Shown: positions 34,016 through 46,261 of the stretch, piece after piece
Layout of the letters: each line of letters starts with the position of its first letter
Position numbering within the stretch: the first letter of the stretch is position 1
Made by a program: the position numbers and the translations under genes
Notes under the pieces: model-generated
Database searches by the model: none
The model's input: the letters and a program-made list of their open reading frames with translations, nothing else
Told to the model about the DNA's origin: nothing
Assembly: GCF_000208745.1 (NCBI RefSeq)
Contig: NC_030851.1
Location: forward strand, 2,566,666-2,630,665
Direction of reading: 5' to 3'
From: Theobroma cacao
Lineage: Eukaryota > Streptophyta > Magnoliopsida > Malvales > Malvaceae
DNA: 64,000 nt

Positions 34016-34235
34016 AGCTGATTTTCTCGGGAAAGTGATGGAAAAGAAATAGAACAACGTAAGTGCGAGGGAGCCTTCTATGTTAAAGGAAGAGGAGGTC
34101 TATTTAAATGGGCTTTTGCGTTGGGCCAAGTCCAGCTAGAAAGTTCTCTCCTTTGGGTTGAAGGCTTAAAGCGACTGTTTTTCATTTTCTAGCTCAGCGT
34201 CAACATCGAAGAACCTCTCTAGTACCCAGGAACAT
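34016..34235. promoter_or_regulatory. Short shared (bidirectional) promoter, SKIP23-like / MINIYO
   Basis: The two start codons are 220 bases apart on opposite strands, so both core promoters and leaders must fit in this interval or overlap the genes. It contains GGGCTTTTGCGTTGGGCC near 34110-34127: a pair of GGGCY motifs resembling the site II (TGGGCY) elements of housekeeping plant promoters. Confidence 0.55.
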
Positions 34236-37200
34236 ATGGAGCAGAAGCAGGAGCAACAAAACGGCAACAACAGCAAAAGGAATGAAAGAAAAGGTGGTTC
34301 TTTGAAGATGTTTGGGGGTACTTCGATCAATGGAGACGATGCTTCAAGCTTAGTTGGGAGCATAATCGAAAAGGGAATTGTTTCATCAAACAATGATATT
34401 AGTAAACCCATTAAACCGCCTCAGCCATCAGTTCTTCCCTTTCCTGTTGCACGCCACCGCTCCTATGGCCCTGTAAGCCACCACCAAATTCACTCTTTTT
34501 CTTCTTTTGCAATTACTTAGTTATCTGTTTTAAAAGCCCTGTTTTATTTTGCTTGTTTTCTTCTGTTTTCTTTTGAGTTATACATATTCAGGAAATTTTA
34601 AACATTTATTAGATATATGAACAACTCTTGTGTACACATTTATTTATGCTGTTTTGTTACTTTTAGGATACATAGAATCACCATTTCTATGATGAGGTGT
34701 CTAGCTTATACTTTGGGAAGTTCAGTTATCTTGGTAGTACACTGTTGTTGATTACTTCAAATTTGGGAAAGGTTGTTGCTTGAAGGAGGAAGGAGATACT
34801 ATACATTTAGTTAAAGCCTATCATGAAGCATAACATAAATGGTTTTTGTGATCAGCTAATTCTGGTGTATTAAAGATGCTTCTTTTTGGTTTTATCTCAC
34901 TTCCTCTTGTAATTGGAGACTGAACTAATATAGGGGGTTGTTTATTTGGTGAGTTTGATTATTTTCAAACCAGAAGTTGTTTAAACTGATTTGGATTTGT
35001 TTTCACAGCATTGGACTCCAAGAAGCAATAGAAATATCGATGAAGAAGATGAAGTGGATGATAAAGATGAAAGTGGATTTGCTAGCTTCGATCCCAGATC
35101 AATTTTTGCTGAACCAGTGCAGAGGAAAGAGAAAAAAGGTTTGGATCTTAACCTTTGGAAAGAGCTAATGCAGAGTGATGATTCTTCCAAGAGTAAGGGA
35201 AGGGAAACAAACAAGTCACGCTTAGGGAAAACTGAAAGTCAAAGGATGGATGGAGGAGCAATGAAAACTGTAGGCAAGAAAAGCACATTGAGTGATTCCT
35301 TGGGTGCACATGCAGATGTGGTAGTTTCCATGCAGGTAGATGCAGAATCACATTTAAATGGCCATAGGCCTTTGACTAAAACTGAAGAAGCCATGAGGAG
35401 TGAATCGAGTGTTAGTTCAGTCAGTGAAATGGACTTAGATGACTCGCTTCAATTATACCTGCAAGAGAATGTTAAAGATGCTAACTCAGATAACTTTAGT
35501 AGAGAATCAAGATTGATGGCCATTGATGGCCAGGTCGGTGCAAAAAGAATGTTCCATAATGATAGTACCAATGTGCAGTTTGGGAGAACGGAGAAGATAG
35601 ATCATGCACAAACCATGGTGCCAAAACAATTCCACAACTTTGGAAATGAACAAGGGTCCATGTCTCTTGAGAGTGAAATTGATGCTGAGAATCGTACCCG
35701 ATTAGAGAACATGTCATCTGAAGAAATTGCACAAGCACAGGCTGAGATAATGGAGAAGATGGATCCTGCTTTACTAAACTTACTTAAAAAGCGAGGCCAG
35801 GAGAAATTAAAGAAACAAAAAGGCGCAAGTTCAAGTCTGGTTGCCAATATTGAACGGGATATTACCAGTGAAAATCAGTCAAGCAATGCTATAAAATCTC
35901 CAAATACAGAGAGCAGTAATTCCCAGATGGTGACAACTAGCTCAAATATTACGAAGAGTGGCCTTGATAATGGCTTGGGGCAGAATTTAGGCCCTATGAA
36001 TGGCAGCTTGTGGAATGCTTGGCGCCAAAGAGTTGAGGCTGTTAGGAACTTAAGATTTTCCTTGGATGGGACTGTTGTTGAAAATGATTTTTTCCAGATA
36101 CCAGAGACAAGTAAGGCAAAATCACAATCATTCTTATGTTCATTTATTTAGTTATTTTTAGATTAGATAACCATGCACACATTTTTATAAATAATCATTT
36201 ATTTATGTGTCTAAGGTAGACTTTGGGTCTTCTTGTTGCTATATTCATAAGCTTTCTAGGGTTGATTTGCCAACATTTGTTTTTTCAAAAAAAATCTGTA
36301 CTCTTTCGCTGTCTAGAAAAAGATGTGCAAAAGGGTACTTGCCATAGAAGGAACAGAATATGACTAGATTTATATTATTTTCTCTTTTCTTTTATTACTG
36401 TATTGCAGGTGGTGATAATGTTGCTGAACGTGACATCTTACGGACTGAGGGAGACCCAGGTGCAGCAGGTTACACAATTAAAGAAGCAGTTGCACTCTCA
36501 AGAAGCACTGTAAGTTTCTATTTCGTTTATTAGTTGATTGGATGATATGCACTTATATTGTAGATATCTAATGTGAATGCAACTACATGTTGCAGAGTTA
36601 CAAGTTAGATTGTGTATTTCTGTTTGATATAACCATAGTGATCCCTGTTATTTACTGATTTTGTTGAATTCAGATTCCAGGACAACGGGCCCTTGCACTG
36701 CATCTCCTTGCATCTGTGCTTTATAAGGCATTACATAACATTTATCTCAATCCAGTTGGCTCTACTCTGGCCAATAATAACAAAGTTGACAATGCTGTTG
36801 ACTGGGAAGCTGTTTGGGCTTTTGCACTTGGCCCAGAACCTGAGCTAATCTTATCATTAAGGTGATGAAAGGGAATTTTTGTTTTTAAAAGTACCATTAA
36901 GGTTATGCCACACCTTTTGTTTCTGTTAGAATTTATAAATTGATTCATAAAAATAACTTTTCTTCTGAAATGTTGAGCCTTAATTGAATATTTTTAAACT
37001 TGTAGGATGTCTCTTGATGATAACCACAATTCTGTTGTTTTAGCAAGTGCCAAAGTTATTCAATGCATATTGAGCTGTGATTTAAATGAGAACTTCTTTG
37101 ATTTCTTGGAGGTAGATTTCTATCTTTTTTATTTACGCATGTTCATTTATTTCTATATGTTATGTTGAGTTTAAATGTTACGTACTTGCAGAAAACATCA

Positions 37201-40200
37201 ATTGATGCAAAGGATACTTATACTGCTCCTATATTTCGAAGTAAACCAGAGATTGATGTTGGTTTCCTTCATGGTGGCTATTGGAAATATAGTGCTAAAC
37301 CTTCAAATATTCTTCTTTATGGTGATGATATTGTGGAAGATGAGACTCAAGGGAAGCAAACAATTCAGGATGATATTGTTGTTGCTGGCCAAGATTTTAC
37401 TGCAGGTTTGGTTAGGATGGGTGTCCTTCCAAGGATTCGATATCTTTTGGAGGTGAGCATTGTTTTGTTGAAAACATCCATTTTCATATCCGATTGGCAA
37501 AGCCTTGATACACCTGCCCTCAGGTTTCTGCTTATGTCATTCAAATTTAATAAACTTGTTGTCTAGTGTCAACCATTGACCTTTTTGTGGGTTGTGAGAA
37601 GAGAAACTCTCATGCAAGCTGCCTCTTTCTCTCCCACAGATTTTTATGTTCACTTTTTTCTTTTTTCTTGTTTTTGGAGAACTTTTGTGAGACTCTAGAA
37701 ATTAGTAAGTTTAACAATAATCTCTATGTTAATTTGACAAGTTTATTTGAGTTGTTCTAACTCCTAACAAGATAGTAGTGATAATTTCTCACCTGGCAAG
37801 ATCAATGCTTGCTTTGTAGAATCTTTCTGATATGTATTTACGCATGGTTTCAGATAGAACCAGCAGCACCTCTGGAAGAATGCATGATTTCAATACTTAT
37901 TGCAATAGCAAGACATTCCCCAATGTGTGCAAATGCAATAATGAAATGCCAAAGACTAGTTCAAACTGTTGTCCACCGATTTGCAGCAAATAACAATGTG
38001 GAGGTTTATCCCTCTAAGATCAAATCTGTTTGCCTTTTGAAGGTAAGCTTTTATTCATTTGTTTCTGGGATAGTGAGGATGCCTGAGCCGCTTCATTGTG
38101 TTTGCATAAAAAATGGAAAAAATGTGTGATGTTCCTAGTTTCTTATTAAATGGTTCTTTGCTCATTTTCCTAACATTTAACATAAAGGATTTATACTGGT
38201 ATTCTTTTTTCTTTGCAAAGGTGCTGGCACAATCTGACCGGAAGAACTGTGCGCAGTTCATAGAGAATGGGATTTTCCAGGCTATGACATGGCATTTGTA
38301 TCAAAATGCGTACTCTCTTGAACAATGGTTGAAGTTGGGGAGAGAAAACTGTAAACTTTCATCTGCTTTAATGGTTGAACAGCTACGTTTTTGGAAGGTC
38401 TGCATTCAGAATGGGTACTGTGTCTCATACTTCTCCAATATTTTTCCTGCTTTGTGCTTGTGGTTGAATCCCCCTACTATTGAAAAACTGGTAGAGAACA
38501 ATGTTTTAAGTGAATATGCTTCCGTCTCTGAGGAGGCATACCTTGTTCTAGAATCTTTGGCCAGAACACTTCCAAATTTTTATTCACAGAAGTGTCTAAG
38601 TGATAGAATACCTAAAGGAGCTGATGATGATGTGGAGACCTGGTCTTGGAGCCATGTTGGTCCTATGGTTGATTTAGCCATGAAGTGGATATCATTTAAG
38701 TCTAGCTTGATTGATTCTCAGAATGGAATGAAGGGAAACTCTCTTTTCTGTGATAAATCTTTCTCTCCTTTATTGTGGGTGTACTCAGCTGTTATGCACA
38801 TGCTTTCCAGAGTGCTTGGAAGAGTGATCCCTGAGGACACCATCAGCCTGCAAGAAGACGGTGGTCATATGCCATGGTTGCCAGATTTTGTTCCTAAGGT
38901 TGGACTTGAAATTATTAGAAATGGGTTTTTGAGCTTTAAATGTGTGAACAGTGCAGAATATGGAACTAACTGGGCTGGATGTAGTTCTTTTATTGAGCAA
39001 CTCTGTTCTTCAAGGCAGCAAAGTGAATTTGAAACATCATTAGCTTCTGTATGCTGCCTTCATGGCTTCTTCCAGGTTTTTATTTTCATTAACAATTTGA
39101 TCCAGTTAGCTAAGGCTGGGATCTGTAATCCTTCTCAAGTACGCCGTTTCTCACAAGAAGAGAACATACTCGCTAGAGGGATACTGATGGAATCTTTGTT
39201 TGAACTGAGATGTGTATTTAGTATTTTCTCAAAGTGTGTTGCATCAGAGTGGTACTTTATGCAGTCAGTTGAGATCTTTGGTAGAGGAGGCCCTGCTCCT
39301 GGGGTGGGACTTGGATGGGGTTCCTCTGGTGGAGGATTTTGGTCAAAAACTAATTTATTGGCACAAACAGATGCACGGTTGCTGAGTCAGTTGCTTGAGA
39401 TCTTCCAGATTGTGTCTATAGAAGTGTTACCCCTAACTGAAGAGAGGACCTTCACCATGCAAATGATCCATTCTGCTTTAGAATTATGCTTAATTGCTGG
39501 GCCAAGAGACAAGGTTATTGTGGAGAAAGCATTGGATGTTATGCTTCAAGTACCTATGTTTAAGTTCCTGGATCTCTGTATTCAGCGTTTTATCCAGGGT
39601 AATGGGAGGATGAAATTATATGGGTGGGAATATAAGGAAGATGACTACATGCTCCTCGGTAAGGCATTAGCTTCTCACTTCAGAAATAGATGGTTGTCTA
39701 ATAAGAAAAAATTGAAAGCCCTGAGTGGTGATAGAACATCAAAAGGTCGTGTTTCTTTGGAAACCATACCAGAGGACACGGACACATCAAATATGATGTG
39801 TCAAGATCATAGCTCCACTTTGTTGGTAACGGAATGGGCTCACCAGAGACTGCCGCTTCCCATGCACTGGTTTCTCAGTCCAATATCAACCCTTTGTGAT
39901 AGCAAACATGCTGGTCTTGGAAGAGTCTCTGATATACAAAATTTTATGCAGGACCCCAGTGATACACTTGAAGTTGTGAAAGCTGGAATGTTTTTCCTTT
40001 TAGGTTTGGAAGCCATGTCCACTTTCATTTCTAAAGATGTTGCCTCACCTGTTCAGAGTGTTCCATTAATCTGGAAACTGCATTCTTTATCCATAATATT
40101 ACTCATTGGAATGGCAGTGCTTGAAGAGGAGAAGAGTAGGGATGTTTATGAGTCTTTGCAAGAGATTTTTGGACAGCTTCTTGATAAGACAAGGTCTAAG

Positions 40201-41801
40201 AGAAGGCCTGAAACCATCTTGAATATGTCTATTAATTTACTACCTGAAACTGGAAAGAAATATGATGGGGAATTTCTAAGGTTTCAAACAGAGATTCATG
40301 AAAGTTACTCAACATTTATTGATACTCTTGTCGAGCAGTATGCTGCTGTATCATTTGGTGATTTGATCTATGGTCGGCAAGTTGCGGTATATTTACACCG
40401 TTGTGTTGAAGCTCCTGTGCGACTTGCTGCCTGGAATGCATTATCTAATTCTCGTGTTCTTGAACTCCTGCCACCATTGCAGAAATGCCTGGGAGAGGCT
40501 GAAGGATACCTTGAACCTGTTGAGGTACTGTTTAGAGTGCATAGCAATTTGTGGTATATGGTAATATGATTGAATGCGCTTCTCATGAAATTTCTGCTAT
40601 TGTCATAATGAAACCCCAATTTGACTGCAACGTGTGAAATTTGCAAAGAGAACATTGCAAATTTAATATTAGCTTATTTTTAAATTTTATAAGAGAACGT
40701 TGTAAATTTAATATTACATTATTTTTAAATTTTATATAAGGTGGAGAAATAGAAATAATAAACTGCTTTAAAGTTTGCTCTGGCTTTTAACTCCTCTGGT
40801 ATTAACTGAGATATGAACTCCATTTTGTTTGTGATATTATAATTGGAGAGGAAGCAAGACTACTGGTTTCTTTTCCTAGAGGAGTGTTGAATTATTTCCT
40901 ACAACAAGATTTTGTTTTACACTGCAACTTGTTAAATAGGATAGAGCTGTATACTGCTGTTTCTGTCTGATTTTGCATCTTAACAGAGAGGAGATTACTT
41001 GCAAGTTATACATTATAAGAATGTCTGACATTTTGGTTGCTGTACAGGAGAATGAAGGAATTTTGGAGGCTTATGCGAAGTCGTGGGTTTCTTGTGCCCT
41101 TGACAGAGCTGCAACTCGAGGATCAATTGCATTCACATTAGTTCTGCATCACCTTTCATCTTTTGTTTTTAACTCTCATAAAAGCGAGAAGTTATTGCTA
41201 CGGAATAAGCTTGTGAAGTCTCTACTGCGAGACTACTCCAGGAAGAAGCAGCATGAGGTATGTAGTTTTTTTGTGAAAAGTCCTCCAAACTAACTTGGTA
41301 TTAGTTCAATAAGTAATGAGAAATAGTAAAAACACGTGTGCTCACTTTCTTTACTGCTTCAAATATATCTACCAATTCTGCATGACAAGCATTATGGTGG
41401 CATTATGCTACCACTCACTAAATACTGTATTCTGTATACAGAGGTTTTGTTAAGACATACAACCTCTATAGTGTAGCCAGCCGCTATTTCTTAGTATAGA
41501 TTGTTCTCCAGATGATATTTTGGAAGGCAAGAAAGATGTTTCTTAATGTTCTATTATCAAGTTGTCTGCATAAGTGCTCACAAGTTTCGTTATTTACGTG
41601 TTTATCATTTCGGAATATCAGGGAATGATGCTGGAGTTTATTCAAAATACTAAGCCATCTGCAATTCTACTGGCTGAGAAGAGGGAAGGTTTGTCACTGC
41701 AGAGGAGCAATGTAGAGGAGAGGTTGGAAATACTCAAGGAAGCCTGTGAAGGAAATCCTTCTCTTTTGAAAGAAGTTGAGAAACTGAAAGTCCTCTTGTA
41801 A
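34236..41801 (+). CDS. IYO: Transcriptional elongation regulator MINIYO (RPAP1 family)
   Basis: Ten exons: 34236..34472, 35009..36110, 36409..36509, 36674..36861, 37006..37111, 37192..37452, 37854..38042, 38221..40524, 41048..41257, 41622..41801. All junctions keep frame and give 1,625 residues, similar to or a little longer than known plant homologues. RPAP1/MINIYO binds RNA polymerase II, helps its nuclear import and elongation, and in Arabidopsis switches cells to differentiation. The N terminus has PFPVARHRSYGPHWTP. The RPAP1_N motif is near residues 305-345 (MSSEEIAQAQAEIMEKMDP then LLNLLKKRGQEKLKK). The RPAP1_C motif is near 409-436 (LWNAWRQRVEAVRNLRFSLD). The remainder is a long helical repeat region, most of it in the 2.3-kb exon 8. 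It carries the motif GPAPGVGLGWGSSGGGFWS, which is conserved in the family as I recall. It ends with EKLKVLL. Confidence 0.96.
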
Positions 41802-42089
41802 CAAAGGACAGTTGTGAACTAAGACATTCTGTGTATAGGAACAAAACGCAGTCAAGAATCCCAAGTAAGGATTAATTTGGTCATTTTAAGGGGTGAGAAA
41901 TTCTATAACGAGCATGTGCAAGAACGCACGGTAGCAGCAAGAAGGGAAGTTAAGGTTTGAGTGAATACTCGGCCTACTCATTGCCCATATAACAGCAAAT
42001 GACACAAAGCCCAAATATAGCAAGAAAATGTTGATGTGAAAAGACCACACTGTAAGCAAGCATGTTGATCGGTGCATGAACCCAATGCT

Positions 42090-42190
42090 AAGAGACCCAC
42101 ACTGCGCAGCTAATTCGTCTGTACTTCTTCCAAATTTTTTATTGCCGCATGCCATTGATCATTGCCTTGTGTCACGATCCTGATTGATGA
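42090..42190. repeat. Left copy of a 101-103 base direct repeat
   Basis: From AAGAGACCCACACTGCGCAG to CACGATCCTGATTGATGA, this matches 43362..43464 with about a dozen differences and small gaps. The shared stretch includes CAAATTTTTTATTG and CGCATGCCAT. Confidence 0.85.
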
Positions 42191-42339
42191 AATTAGCTGC
42201 TTTAGGAATGCTTTAGGAAAAAGATTTTGATCTTTATATCCTCTCGACAGTGTATATCGATAAGGCACCTGCTTTGGGAACGGTTACTGCACTTTTTCTT
42301 CTTTTTTGTTCCATCATTGCATCACTTTTTTCCCTTTTA

Positions 42340-42340
42340 A

Positions 42341-42367
<27 letters not shown>
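42340..42367. repeat. TA microsatellite
   Basis: Uninterrupted alternation of A and T over about 28 bases. Confidence 0.9.
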
Positions 42368-42371
<4 letters not shown>

Positions 42372-42617
42372 TATATAAACTTGTATTAATATGAAATTAA
42401 CTGTTATCTATTTTAAATGATATAACTTTATAAATTTTTATATATATGAGATATTAAATATCCTACATATATATTAATATATTATAATTATTACATCTAT
42501 ATTTTACATGTAAGCTTATAATAAATTTTATTTATATGATTACAGTTAATAACTTTATTAGTTATTACCTTAGTTTTCATAACATATTATTTACAATTAA
42601 TTATTAGTTATTCAAAT

Positions 42618-42674
42618 TTTGTAATACATATAACATTATAACATAGAATTTGTGTCATTAATATATATACAATA
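42618..42674. repeat. 57-base direct repeat, copy 1 (copy 2 at 42903..42959)
   Basis: Both copies read TTGTAATA, then ATATAACATTATAACATA, then AATTTGTGTCATTAATATAT, then ATACAA, with a handful of differences. Copy 2 runs directly into the unresolved base at 42961 and the second TA tract. Confidence 0.85.
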
Positions 42675-42960
42675 AAGCAATATAACATTATGTTTTACAT
42701 TGATTATATTCATATAAAATAATTCAAATATTACTTTGAGTACATGATGTCATCTCCTACGATTAGTTTCATATTATAATTTTAATAATTGAAATCATGA
42801 GTACTATTTATAAATAAATAACCATATGAGGTATACAAAAATAATAATACTTGATGTATACTAATATTAGTTGATATAAATTAAAATGAATTGATAGTAA
42901 ACTTTGTAATATATATAACATTATAACATATAATTTGTGTCATTAATATATATACAACAA

Positions 42961-42961
42961 N

Positions 42962-42996
<35 letters not shown>
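42961..42996. repeat. TA microsatellite starting with an unresolved base (n)
   Basis: The only n in the window is at 42961, followed by 35 bases of alternating A and T. The tract length is probably uncertain in the assembly. Confidence 0.9.
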
Positions 42997-42999
<3 letters not shown>

Positions 43000-43361
43000 T
43001 TTAAATATAAACATATTTACTTTTTATTTTATTTTTTTACATTACAAAAATTATAACTCATAAAATTATTAATTATAATATATATACATTTGTTTATGTA
43101 AACTTATAACATATAAATCTAAAGGGAAGTTATAAGGTTAAAATAGTTAATTGGGTAATTGGGTACCTATGAAGAAGATTTTAATAATTTTTTTATCTAA
43201 TCGGGTATTTAAACGAGTTAGGGTAATTATAAGGTAGTGGGAATGTATTAAAGTTAGGGTTAAAGTAGTAATTTTTAAAATTATTCGGGTAGTTAATAGG
43301 GTTAGGATATTTGATTTTTAATAGGATTAGGGTTCGGGTACTCTACCTGTTGACATCTCTG

Positions 43362-43464
43362 AAGAGACCCACACTACACAGCTAATTCATTTTTACTTCT
43401 TTTTCCAAATTTTTTATTGTCGCATGCCATTTATCAATGTCTTGTGTCACGATCCTGATTGATG
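43362..43464. repeat. Right copy of the 101-103 base direct repeat
   Basis: Begins AAGAGACCCACACTACACAG and ends CACGATCCTGATTGATGA. See the copy at 42090. Confidence 0.85.
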
Positions 43465-43489
43465 ACATAAATTTCAAATCATTGAAATA

Positions 43490-43745
43490 ATGATAATACT
43501 CTTAATAAAGTTATAAAATTTTATATCAAAAAGAAACTTTGAATAGAGAGTAAGGGACGATATCATGATCTTAGAGAAAAGAGTCATAAATCTCTCATCG
43601 ACTATGTACTAGAGTGATACTGTGTATATAAGGGTTTACACTACTTTTAACTTGTGAGATATTTTTTATACGATAAAATCATGAGACTAACAGACTAAAA
43701 CGGATAATAGGAGTTAGTGTTAACCGTGACATTTTACATGAACTG
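43490..43745. repeat. Fragment resembling a dispersed plant element
   Basis: Contains GGGACGATATCATGATCTTA, GTGTATATAAGGGTTTACAC and ACTTTTAACTTGTGAGATAT in the order seen in widespread plant LTR-like repeats as I recall them. The embedded TATATAAG would suit an LTR promoter. No coding part or clear termini were found. Confidence 0.3.
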
Positions 43746-43791
43746 ATTTATACTACATTTTGTGGCAAAATTTGTTTCACAGGGCCACTCA

Positions 43792-44330
43792 TGAAATGTA
43801 TCAATGAGATGACAAATCCGTCCTCAACTTCATGTTCATGTTAATCCACTTGAATTTTTTTTTTTCTTCATCTTCTATAGATGATCCCAGCTTCTTCATC
43901 ATCTAGAGATGATCCATGCACTCTTAAAATTTATTAATATTAGTCTAATTGTTAATATCGTAAAAATTTATTTCAGTTAAAATTTTTGACCCATGTATCG
44001 ACAATGATCAAAATGATAAGAAATTTTTAAAACAAAAAAAAAAACATGTAATGTAGATAACAATTATTTTTTAATTATATGACTATTCTTGAAATGTATA
44101 AATGGAAATGACAAATCCGTTAGCATCTCAATGTCTTAAACAATATGCATGTATTCTTGATTGAGAAGTATTTTCATAATTCTTTAAAAGTGAAATTCTG
44201 AATTTAATCTATGTACTCTATCAAAATGTTAAATTTAAGACTTTTATTATAATTTGTATAAATCGAATCTTTATATTTTGAACATTAATCCAATTGTTAA
44301 TATCGTGAACCGTATCTTTACCCATGAACC
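43792..44330. repeat. Diverged tandem duplication, unit about 300 bases
   Basis: GAAATGTATCAATGAGATGA then CAAATCCGT (43794 on) recurs as GAAATGTATAAATGGAAATGA then CAAATCCGT (44092 on). Later, TCTAATTGTTAATATCGTAA recurs as TCCAATTGTTAATATCGTGA near 44289. The spacing differs by about 45 bases between landmarks, so the units have unequal length. Confidence 0.55.
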
Positions 44331-44862
44331 GTTAATCCCTCCTTCCATTCAATGGAAAGGTGAGATCAAATTAATAATCCATGATTGATTAGACCACCTC
44401 TAGGATACTCACATGGCTAATCCAATCGATGAATAATCTATTGTTTTTCCCAGGCAGACGTAATAGTGAGGGTCATGTAATGCACCATTTCAGCTTATTC
44501 TTGTCGGAGGGACGAGAAAAAGAAAATGGAAAATCGTAAAAAATATAACATAGAGCCAAACACATGATAAATATGTAAATCTTATAATCAAATTTATATT
44601 ATTTAATTAATTTTTCTGATCCTATTGAAGAATAAAGATGGGAAGATAGAAGCAAAAGACAGTGTGCGGGTGACAGAGTGAGCCCAACGTGTCATGATAC
44701 CATAAAATCTGCCCATGCAACTTATCTCTTGCCGCTAAAGGAAACAAACTATATTCAATCGCATCCATTTCCTGATAAATATAATTCGAAAGTAAATAGT
44801 CATTAGATCTTCTAGGATCCTGGTGAGAGCTACATCACCAAATTTATTACATTTAGCTCCCT

Positions 44863-44870
44863 ATATATTG
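44863..44870 (+). promoter_or_regulatory. Probable TATA box of the O-methyltransferase gene
   Basis: The TATATATT-type motif in CTATATATTG lies about 80 bases before the start codon, giving a predicted leader of about 50 nt. Confidence 0.5.
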
Positions 44871-44945
44871 AAGCTTCGGCAAAACCTTTCTCCATCAAGA
44901 GTTGTTAAGTACTAAGTTTTTCAAAGAGAGATAGAAGTGATCAAG

Positions 44946-46261
44946 ATGGGCGATCAAATGAAAATGAGAGGGGTAGGGGTGGGAGAAGATGCTGAAGCAG
45001 CAATAGATGTTTGGAGATACATCTTCGGATTTGTTGAGATGGCAGTAGTTAAGTGTGCCATTGAGCTTGGGATTGCTGATGCTATTGAAAACCATGGAAG
45101 CCCCATGACACTGTCCGAGCTATCGGCTGCCCTCGGGTGTGAACCATCGCGTCTTCACCGCATTATGAGGTTCATGGTTCACAACCAAGTGTTCAAAGAG
45201 GAACCTATCAGCCAAGGCTCCATCGGCTATGCACAAACACCTTTGTCTCGCCGTTTGACTAGCAGCGGTGTAAATAGCATGGCGGCTCTCGTTCTACTAG
45301 AGAGCAGCCCTGTCATGCTAGCACCATGGCATAGTCTAAGAGCCCGCGTCCTTGCAAGCGGGGATTCACCATTCGAGGCAGCACATGGGAAGGATATATG
45401 GAGCTACGCTGAGGCGAACCCTGGTCATAGCACACTCATAAACGAAGCGATGGCTTGCGCTGCTAGAGTGTCGGTGCCAGCCATAATTGAAGGATGTCCT
45501 GAAGTGTTTGACGGGCTCGGAAGTTTGGTTGATGTTGGTGGAGGTAATGGGACTGCTTTGACTACGTTGGTTAAGGCATTCCCCTGGATTCGAGGCATCA
45601 ACTTTGATCTTCCTCATGTTGTGGCTGCTGCAACTCAATTCGATGGCATTGAAAATGTAGGAGGAGACATGTTCGAGTCCATCCCAAAGGCAGATGCAGC
45701 TTTCTTTATGGTTAGTATGATCTGGCCTCAACCTAAACTTTGGTTATGCGCATGCATGGCCGACAAAAGGAAATGCGGCCATGGATGTTATAATAATAAA
45801 AAAAAAAATCTTGAAGCTTAATTTAAAAAGTTATTGCCTGACCAAATAATGACTTTCAATTTAACACTTGCCAACACCAAATTTAACTGAAAACAATAGT
45901 TCTCTAAACCTACTTATAATAATCCCCAGCTGTTAAGTTTGATGAATCTATATGTTTGTTGCAGTGGGTTTTGCATGACTGGGATGATGAAGAATGCACA
46001 AAAATCCTGAAGAAATGCAGAGAAGCTATTCCGGAAGACAAAGGGAAGGTTATAATTGTTGAAGCCGTGCTTGAAGATGATACAGATGACAAGCTAGATT
46101 TCTTGAGGTTGATGCTAGACATGGTGATGATGGCTCACACTAACAAAGGCAAAGAGAGGACCTTAAAGGAATGGAGGTATGTTCTTGGACATGCCGGATT
46201 TACCCGAATCAACGTAAAACGCATCCGCGCAGTGCAATCTGTGATTGAAGCTTATCCTTAG
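44946..46261 (+). CDS. Class II plant O-methyltransferase (small-molecule, COMT-like)
   Basis: Two exons, 44946..45710 and 45965..46261, join in phase to 353 residues. The enzyme transfers methyl from S-adenosylmethionine to a hydroxyl of a phenolic or alkaloid-type substrate in the cytosol. The N-terminal dimerisation domain runs from about residue 15 to 110 (ALGCEPSRLHRIMRFMVH). The SAM site is LVDVGGGNG (about 194-202), followed by NFDLPHVV and GDMFESIPKADA. The catalytic base is His259 in WVLHDWDDEEC, and the supporting acidic residues follow in VEAVLEDD and DMVMMAHTNKGKERT. All motifs for activity are present. Overall similarity is to the reticuline 7-O-methyltransferase-like / xanthohumol OMT group, but such names do not fix the substrate. 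An intron before WVLHDW is at the usual family position. The start was placed at MGDQ. Confidence 0.93.

Larger units (their letters stand above)
42191..43361. mobile_element. Possible insertion bearing a hAT-MITE-like end
   Basis: This segment lies between the two copies of the direct repeat. Its right end, read on the minus strand, begins near AGAGATGTCAACAGGTAGAG and continues with TACCCGAACCCTAATCC. That resembles the terminal sequence of common plant hAT-type miniature elements (TGTCAA followed by GGGTA/ACCCG-rich sequence). No matching inverted end was found on the left, so the element would be truncated or composite. Confidence 0.35.
41802..44945. other. AT-rich, repeat-filled spacer between MINIYO and the O-methyltransferase
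   Basis: No gene was recognised. The first 300 bases are the MINIYO 3' UTR and downstream. From 42190 to 43360 the DNA is extremely AT-rich and bounded by a diverged direct repeat of about 100 bases. Further direct repeats, two TA tracts and an unresolved base lie inside. 43490-43745 looks like a fragment of a dispersed element, and 43792-44330 is a diverged tandem duplication. The last 100 bases are the OMT promoter. Confidence 0.6.

Noticed and set aside
43135..43340. Interstitial telomere-like repeats (TTAGGG-type motifs)
   Set aside because: The GGGTTAGG/GGGTAATT motifs are irregular, spaced and not the plant TTTAGGG array. They fit better with the ACCCG/GGGT-rich body of a hAT-type miniature element.
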